From Alphaproteobacteria bacterium (lineage in GTDB: Bacteria; Pseudomonadota; Alphaproteobacteria; Rickettsiales; UBA8987): a stretch of 10,568 nucleotides of DNA. The first letter of the stretch is position 1, and each line of letters opens with the position of its first letter. This document shows, piece after piece, positions 6,446-10,568 of this stretch. Location: NCBI GenBank assembly GCA_023269645.1, contig JAHFPR010000054.1, forward strand, positions 1-10,568. The letters run 5' to 3'. A program made the translations under genes and the position numbers. The notes below the pieces were generated by a model, which worked only from the letters and a program-made list of their open reading frames with translations, was not told the origin of the DNA and did no database searches.

Positions 6446-6521
6446 GGGGCTATAGCTCAGCTGGGAGAGCGCCTGCATGGCATGCAGGAGGTCAGCGGTT
6501 CGATCCCGCTTAGCTCCACCA
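6446..6521 (+). tRNA. tRNA-Ala (anticodon GGC)
   Basis: The gene is 76 bases including an encoded CCA end. The acceptor stem GGGGCTA pairs with TAGCTCC (one G-T pair). The D-arm is GCTC-AGCTGGGA-GAGC. The anticodon stem CCTGC/GCAGG carries loop ATGGCAT, placing GGC at 34-36 (Ala, reading GCC and GCU). The T-loop is TTCGATC in a GCGGG-type stem. It stands alone between trxB and cysNC. Confidence 0.97.
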
Positions 6522-6522
6522 C

Positions 6523-6561
6523 CCGTTTTGCCCGCGCCTTCGGCGTGGTATTGCAAAACGG
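6523..6561 (+). repeat. Hairpin directly after tRNA-Ala
   Basis: CCGTTTTGC (6523-6531) and GCAAAACGG (6553-6561) are perfect 9-base complements, with CGCC-TTC-GGCG stacked inside. It starts two bases after the encoded CCA. There is no T-run after it, so it may guide 3'-end processing or weak termination; that role is inferred. Confidence 0.5.
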
Positions 6562-6564
6562 AGT

Positions 6565-6592
6565 GTCCCCCGTAGCTTCAGCGAAGGGGGAC
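6565..6592 (+). repeat. Second hairpin after tRNA-Ala, followed by a tRNA-like T-loop string
   Basis: GTCCCCC (6565-6571) pairs with GGGGGAC (6586-6592) around a 14-base loop. It is followed by TGGTTCAAATGCCA, which resembles a tRNA T-arm with one extra base. No complete second tRNA can be folded around it. It may be a tRNA remnant or a separate structured repeat. Confidence 0.4.
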
Positions 6593-6625
6593 TGGTTCAA
6601 ATGCCACCCAGTGAAATGTTATAGT

Positions 6626-6716
6626 CGTCATGCCAGCGCAGGCTGGCATCCCTGTTGCCGCAAAGCGGCTTCGTTGCTTTGCAATGAGATGGATTCCCGC
6701 CTTCGCGGGAATGACA
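6626..6716. repeat. Palindromic repeat, CGTCAT...ATGACA type, 91 bases, with four nested hairpins
   Basis: The left arm folds locally as TGCCAGC-GCAG-GCTGGCA and the right arm as TTCCCGC-CTTC-GCGGGAA. Between them are GCCGC-AAA-GCGGC (6657-6669) and TTGC-TTT-GCAA (6674-6684). This is the same four-hairpin plan as the copy at 4517, and the right arm is shared base for base (6690-6715 with 4598-4623). It occupies the gap upstream of cysNC. Confidence 0.88.
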
Positions 6717-6774
6717 TAGTAGGATATTAGGATATAGTGAAAGAAACATTGAAAGAGGTTACAGCAGGTAACAA

Positions 6775-8796
6775 ATGAAACCCTCCGCCGCCAAGAAAAC
6801 CTCTCCCCAACCTGCTTCCTCCGCGCAGCGTGAGCAGATGAAAATTGTCATTGTCGGCCATGTGGATCATGGGAAATCCACGCTGGTGGGGCGGCTGTTC
6901 CATGATACGGGCAGCCTGATGGATGGGAAATACGAGGAGATCAAGGCGCAGTGCGAGCGTCGCGGGATGCCGTTCGAGTACAGCTTCCTGCTGGATGCGC
7001 TGCAGGCCGAGCGCGACCAGGGCATCACGATTGATACTACGCAAATCTGGTTCAAAACTGCCAAGCGTGATTATGTCATCATTGATGCGCCCGGCCATAA
7101 GGAATTCCTCAAGAACATGGTTTCCGGCGCGGCGAATTCCGAGGCAGCACTGCTGCTGATTGACGCGCATGAGGGCGTGAAGGAGCAGTCAAAACGGCAT
7201 GGTTATCTGCTGCACCTGCTGGGCGTTTCGCAGATTGCGGTGGCGGTGAACAAGATGGATCTCGTGGGCTATTCCGAGGAAAAATTCCGCGCCATCGAGA
7301 AGGAATACCGCGCCTACCTCGCCAGTATCGGCGTCACGCCCACCTATATCATTCCCATTGCGGCACGGGAAGGGGTGAATATCGTATCCTGTCATCCTGA
7401 ACCAAAGGCGAAGGATCTCAAGTCACGGATTGCGGAGGGAGATCCTTCGGCTTCGCCTCAGGATGACAAAATGCCCTGGTACACTGGCCCCTCCATCCTC
7501 GAAGCCCTCGATCATTTTACGCTTAAGCCCAAGGATACCGAGCTTCCGCTGCGCTTTCCGGTGCAGGATGTGTATAAGTTCGACGAGCGGAGAATTATCG
7601 CGGGGCGCATCGAAAGCGGGAAAATCCGGGTCGGTGATACGGTGATTTTCTCGCCCGTGAACATGAAGGTGAAAGTGAGCAGCATTGAGTGGTTCGACCC
7701 GGCAGGCCGCCTGAAAGAACCGCCGCAGGAAGCCTTCGCAGGGCAGAGTGTCGGCATCACGCTTTCGGAGCAGATTTTCGTGGAGCGCGGGCATATCTGC
7801 AGCCATGAGGAAAACGCGCCCTCGCTCACCAATATTTTCCGCGCCAAGATTTTCTGGCTGGGAGGCAAGCCCATCGAAGTTGGCAACCGCTATGTGATGA
7901 AGCTCAATACCTCTGAATACAAGGTGGAGGTGAAGGAAATCGAGCGCGTGGTGGATACGGGCGATCTCACGCTTTCGGAGAAAGCCGCGCGGGTGGAAAA
8001 GAATGCCGTGGCGGAGATTGTGCTCCGTGTGCGTGGCCTCGCGGCACTGGACGAGTTCGAGAAGAACGCGCAAACCGGACGCTTTGTTCTGATGGAAGAG
8101 TACCGCATCCAGGGCGGCGGCATCATTGATCTTAAGGGCTTCCCCGATCAGCGCGTGAAGGGCAGGGCGAAGGGAGAAAATCTGGTGGCGGTGGAAACGC
8201 GCATTGATCCGCGCCGCCGCGCTATCGCCAACGGGCATAAGGGTGGGGTGCTGTGGTTCACAGGGCTTTCCGGCGCGGGGAAAACCACGCTGGCACTGGA
8301 GTTGCAGCGGCGGCTGTTTCTGAAAGGCTATCAGGTGTTTATGCTCGACGGCGATAACATCCGCCACGGCCTGTGCGCCGACCTCGATTTTTCTCCCGCC
8401 GGCAGGAAGGAAAATATCCGCCGCGTGGGCGAAGTGGCGGCACTGTTCGCGCAGGCGGGAACCATCGTGCTGACGGCGTTCATCGCGCCCTACAAGGAAG
8501 ACCGGGATCGCGCGCGGGTGGCGGCGGGAGGCGAGTTCCACAGCATCTATGTGAAGGCGGATGTGGCCACGTGCAAAAAGCGTGATCCCAAGGGACTTTA
8601 TGCAAAAGCCGAGCGCGGGGAAATCAAGGATTTCACCGGTGTGAACGCTCCATATGAAGCACCCGAAAATGCCGACCTTGTCCTTGATACCACACAATTT
8701 TCCGTGGATGAATCCGTGGCAAAACTGCTCGATTACGTGGAGCGGAACCTCGTGCGCCCGGTAGTGGATATGGAAGAGGCCGGGCCGAGTATTTGA
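6775..8796 (+). CDS. cysNC: Bifunctional sulfate adenylyltransferase large subunit / adenylylsulfate kinase (CysN-CysC fusion), with in-frame repeat insertion
   Basis: The protein is 673 residues. Residues about 22-470 are CysN, the GTPase that drives ATP sulfurylase: P-loop GHVDHGKST at 28-36, DAPGHKEF from 104, NKMD at 159-162, then beta-barrel domains. Residues about 485-665 are APS kinase (CysC): GLSGAGKTT from 497, LDGDNIRHGL, RKENIRRVGEVA and DPKGLYAKA. The product of the pathway is PAPS, used for sulfur assimilation or sulfation. Residues 206-231 (CHPEPKAKDLK to SPQDD) are extra relative to CysN and are encoded by a palindromic repeat; homologues go straight from this loop to MPWYxGP, here at 233. 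The conserved serine of the kinase FISP motif is alanine (A571 in FIAP). The catalytic small subunit cysD is not adjacent. The start at 6775 follows AGGT at short spacing and gives a normal-length N-terminus. Confidence 0.95.
   Translation: MKPSAAKKTSPQPASSAQREQMKIVIVGHVDHGKSTLVGRLFHDTGSLMDGKYEEIKAQCERRGMPFEYSFLLDALQAERDQGITIDTTQIWFKTAKRDYVIIDAPGHKEFLKNMVSGAANSEAALLLIDAHEGVKEQSKRHGYLLHLLGVSQIAVAVNKMDLVGYSEEKFRAIEKEYRAYLASIGVTPTYIIPIAAREGVNIVSCHPEPKAKDLKSRIAEGDPSASPQDDKMPWYTGPSILEALDHFTLKPKDTELPLRFPVQDVYKFDERRIIAGRIESGKIRVGDTVIFSPVNMKVKVSSIEWFDPAGRLKEPPQEAFAGQSVGITLSEQIFVERGHICSHEENAPSLTNIFRAKIFWLGGKPIEVGNRYVMKLNTSEYKVEVKEIERVVDTGDLTLSEKAARVEKNAVAEIVLRVRGLAALDEFEKNAQTGRFVLMEEYRIQGGGIIDLKGFPDQRVKGRAKGENLVAVETRIDPRRRAIANGHKGGVLWFTGLSGAGKTTLALELQRRLFLKGYQVFMLDGDNIRHGLCADLDFSPAGRKENIRRVGEVAALFAQAGTIVLTAFIAPYKEDRDRARVAAGGEFHSIYVKADVATCKKRDPKGLYAKAERGEIKDFTGVNAPYEAPENADLVLDTTQFSVDESVAKLLDYVERNLVRPVVDMEEAGPSI
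7390..7468. repeat. Palindromic repeat inserted in frame within cysNC
   Basis: TGTCATCCTGA at the left end and TCAGGATGACA at the right end are exact complements, and the inner parts are partly degraded. Local hairpins ATCCT/AGGAT are kept in both arms, with GGC-TTC-GCC inside the right arm. The 79 bases contain no stop in the cysNC frame and encode residues 206-231. The same type of element is intergenic at 1438. Confidence 0.9.
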
Positions 8797-8809
8797 TGCG
8801 TGTGTGAAG

Positions 8810-8917
8810 CGACATTGTCTAATAAAGGTAGATTTCCCCTCACCTTGAGGCCTTTGCATACCGCGTCATAAAGACGGGGTGGCAGTGCAGCGTATCTATC
8901 TTTATTAGACAGTGCCG
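8810..8917. mobile_element. Inverted-repeat element, possible MITE or long RNA hairpin
   Basis: The arms of about 24 bases (8810-8833 and 8894-8917), with core GTCTAATAAAG, flank a 60-base interior. Two of the three arm differences still pair as G-U in RNA. Read from the right end inward the terminus is GGCACTGTCTAATAAAG, and GGCACTGT recalls the ends of IS6-family elements; that resemblance is from memory. No transposase and no clear target duplication are seen. The sequence is unrelated to the GTCAT-type palindromes. It lies shortly after the cysNC stop, where it could also serve as a terminator-like structure, though no T-run follows. Confidence 0.5.
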
Positions 8918-9000
8918 TGCAAAGCATAGACCACTTGCAGGGCGTACTTTTTTCTCTTATGTATTAAGCCCTCCCACATCGCAACCGGGTTTTTTATATT

Positions 9001-9522
9001 ATGCGCCGTCATATCGAACGTACACTGGAACGGGGTCTGTTCGCCAGCCGCTGGCTGATGGCTCCATTTTACATTGGGTTGGTGATTGCGCTGGCGGTGC
9101 TGTTATCAAGTTTTCTTCGGGAATTGTTGTATTTCTGCCTTCACATTCCAGTGCTAACGCAAAACGATGCCGTGCTCGGCGCGCTTTCGCTGATTGATCT
9201 TTCGTTGGCGGGAAACCTGCTGGTGATCGTCGTTTTTTCCGGCTATGAGAATTTTGTATCCAAGATGGACATCGGCGATCATGAGGATCAGCCGGAATGG
9301 ATGGGTACGGTGGATTTCTCCACGTTGAAACTCAAGCTCATCGCCTCCATCGTGGCAATTTCCGGGATACATCTGCTGAAAGTGTTTATGGACATCGAGA
9401 AAGTGTCGGAGCGGGAAATCCAGTGGATGATTATCCTCCACCTCGTTTTTGTTGTTTCTGGTGTGCTGCTGGCCTTGATGGACTGGATCGCTTCGAGCGC
9501 GAAGGCGATAAAGAAAAAATAA
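9001..9522 (+). CDS. yqhA: UPF0114 / YqhA family inner-membrane protein
   Basis: The protein is 173 residues (E. coli YqhA is about 164). Family blocks are RWLMAPFYIGL (17-27), LSLIDLSLAGNLLVIVVFSGYENFVSKMDI (62-91) and LKLIASIVAISGIHLLKVFMD (111-131). Four membrane segments are predicted at about 20-40, 57-79, 112-130 and 141-161, with a Lys-rich tail. The molecular function of the family is not established. No Shine-Dalgarno sequence precedes ATG 9001; the bases before it are TTTTTTATATT. There is no earlier in-frame start nearby, and the N-terminus fits the family, so 9001 is retained. It ends 14 bases before the next gene, suggesting co-transcription. Confidence 0.92.
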   Translation: MRRHIERTLERGLFASRWLMAPFYIGLVIALAVLLSSFLRELLYFCLHIPVLTQNDAVLGALSLIDLSLAGNLLVIVVFSGYENFVSKMDIGDHEDQPEWMGTVDFSTLKLKLIASIVAISGIHLLKVFMDIEKVSEREIQWMIILHLVFVVSGVLLALMDWIASSAKAIKKK

Positions 9523-9536
9523 GTCGGTGGGTTACA

Positions 9537-10568
9537 ATGACATTACGTTTAACACATAACCTTACCTTCCCCGATCTCTACGCCCGCGATGGGCTGGTGA
9601 AGCTGGATGCCGCGTTTGTGGAGCATCTGAAGGCGGCGGATGTGGCACTGCATAATAGATTCGTGGAAGCGCGGGTTTCCTGTCACCCTGAACGCAGTGA
9701 AGGATCTCATGCTGCGGGGGATCCTTCGCTTGCGCTCAGGATGACACAAAAAGACGAATCCAACCTTCTCATTGAACTCGCGCCGCACCTGGAAGCCTTT
9801 ATCGCGCAGCTTTTCGGCATTGAAAAGGAGGTGAAGGCACTGGCGTTCGTACATAACGCGCTTGCGGATGTGTATTTGTGCAAGCGGATTTTCGTGCAGC
9901 GGCGCGCGCCAAAAATCTGCACGCCGGAACAGGCGGAAGTACTGGATGGCGAGGCACTTGGTACGCAACTGGAAATGATTTTACAGGAGCCACTCACGGA
10001 AAAATCCTTCGCCGCCCATGTGATGCAATGGGTGGATGGCAGCAAGGGAACGACGCTCCCCGGCCATGAGGATAAGGTGGAACTCGCCGGAAAATATGCG
10101 GCCTGGGCACTGTTCAGCGCGGCGGGGAAGAAAAAGCATAAGCCGGGTGTGCTGTTCAAGCAGCCGCAGAAACTCGATTTCGAGAATCTTGTTCCGCTGG
10201 AAACAGAAGTGGTGGACGGCATCACCATGAAACGCATGGACGCGCACCATCTACGGGAACGGCAGGGCTTCAAGCTCACCGATGCAGGCGGCTCGCTGGA
10301 GCAGATGCTCGACCACGCGAATTACTGCATTTTTTGCCATAACCAGGGCAAAGATTCCTGTTCTAAAGGCTTGAGGGAAAAGCCGGATGAGCACGGCAAA
10401 GCGTCCTTCAAAATCAGCCCAACAAAAACAAAGCTGGCGGGCTGCCCGCTGGAGGAAAAAATCTCCGAGATGAACACGCTGCAGGCGCAGGGTGTGCCGC
10501 TTGGCGCGCTGGCAGTAGTGACGGTGGATAACCCCCTGTGCGCGGCTACAGGGCATCGCATCTGCAAT
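9537..10568 (+). CDS. Glutamate synthase small-chain-like FAD/NAD(P) oxidoreductase, N-terminal part, with in-frame repeat insertion (truncated by window edge)
   Basis: The frame is open for 344 codons to the window end. The recognisable portion is cysteine-rich: NYCIFCHNQGKDSCSKGL (C264, C267, C275), GCPLEEKISEM (C303) and DNPLCAATGHRICN (C335, C343). These fit iron-sulfur ligation before a GltD-like flavin domain, and the string ATGHRICN occurs, as I recall, in large alphaproteobacterial and rickettsial proteins annotated as pyridine nucleotide-disulfide oxidoreductase or glutamate synthase small chain. The flavin domain would lie beyond the window. Residues 49-70 (CHPERSEGS to LRMT) come from a palindromic repeat and are an addition in a charged helical region. 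The start at 9537 lies 14 bases after the yqhA stop, with a weak GGTGGG site. The exact substrate is unknown. Confidence 0.65.
   Translation, partial: MTLRLTHNLTFPDLYARDGLVKLDAAFVEHLKAADVALHNRFVEARVSCHPERSEGSHAAGDPSLALRMTQKDESNLLIELAPHLEAFIAQLFGIEKEVKALAFVHNALADVYLCKRIFVQRRAPKICTPEQAEVLDGEALGTQLEMILQEPLTEKSFAAHVMQWVDGSKGTTLPGHEDKVELAGKYAAWALFSAAGKKKHKPGVLFKQPQKLDFENLVPLETEVVDGITMKRMDAHHLRERQGFKLTDAGGSLEQMLDHANYCIFCHNQGKDSCSKGLREKPDEHGKASFKISPTKTKLAGCPLEEKISEMNTLQAQGVPLGALAVVTVDNPLCAATGHRICN
9681..9746. repeat. Palindromic repeat inserted in frame within the oxidoreductase gene
   Basis: The 66 bases (exactly 22 codons) start TGTCACCCTGAACGCAGTG and end GCGCTCAGGATGACA; the arms are imperfect inverted copies. 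The encoded peptide begins CHPERSEGS, the same left-end reading phase (S-C-H-P-E) as the copy in cysNC. The right arm keeps its ATCCT/AGGAT hairpin; the left one has one mismatch. Confidence 0.9.

Noticed and set aside
6356..6556. A small minus-strand frame over the tRNA gene
   Set aside because: The peptide is a translation of the antisense of tRNA-Ala, a well-known false prediction.
7423..8859. A 478-codon open frame on the minus strand
   Set aside because: It lies antisense to the well-conserved CysN-CysC frame and its translation shows no recognisable motif; it is a shadow of GC-rich coding sequence.
1438..9746. The repeated GTCAT units as a CRISPR array
   Set aside because: The copies are kilobases apart, palindromic along their whole length and have no regular spacers.
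1..10568. A multi-gene defence island or prophage
   Set aside because: Only the HNH gene is defence-like; all other genes are housekeeping and there is no integrase, capsid or toxin-antitoxin pair.

Overview
This window looks like the chromosome of a free-living or host-associated alphaproteobacterium that I cannot name further. The evidence is gene content typical of that class: ETF-ubiquinone oxidoreductase, an SPO1-type uracil-DNA glycosylase with the FWRPP motif, an ELM1-family protein, a CysN-CysC fusion, and a long glutamate-synthase-small-chain-like oxidoreductase. Coding sequence is fairly GC-rich, except for one visibly AT-rich HNH nuclease gene.

Layout. At 1-472 (minus) is the N-terminal part of an ETF-ubiquinone oxidoreductase. 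It is divergent from a uracil-DNA glycosylase (510-1424). A 333-base gap follows with one palindromic repeat and two further inverted repeats, then a pilin-like type IV prepilin gene (1758-2642) closed by a clear terminator. An ELM1-family gene (2834-3838), a 2-Cys peroxiredoxin with a recognisable promoter (3908-4510), an HNH endonuclease (4669-5397) and trxB (5412-6359) come next. tRNA-Ala(GGC) lies at 6446-6521, a bifunctional cysN-cysC at 6775-8796, an inverted-repeat element at about 8810-8917, a yqhA/UPF0114 membrane protein at 9001-9522, and a 3'-truncated oxidoreductase from 9537 to the window end. Peroxiredoxin and thioredoxin reductase form a redox pair interrupted by the HNH gene. 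The other genes are ordinary housekeeping functions without an obvious shared pathway.

The most notable feature is a population of six short palindromic elements (1438-1506, 2708-2787, 4517-4624, 6626-6716, 7390-7468, 9681-9746). All begin YGTCAY and end ATGACR, and in nearly all arms each arm is itself a small hairpin. Four lie between genes. Two lie inside genes, in frame, adding about 22-26 residues to CysN and to the oxidoreductase, in the manner of Rickettsia palindromic elements (RPE). Paired changes within single arms suggest that the local hairpins, and not only the long stem, are maintained.

I found no CRISPR array, no multi-gene defence island and no prophage. The HNH gene is the only defence-like candidate. 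The hints of novelty are the coding repeats, the apparent covariation in the repeats and the inverted-repeat element near 8.8 kb.
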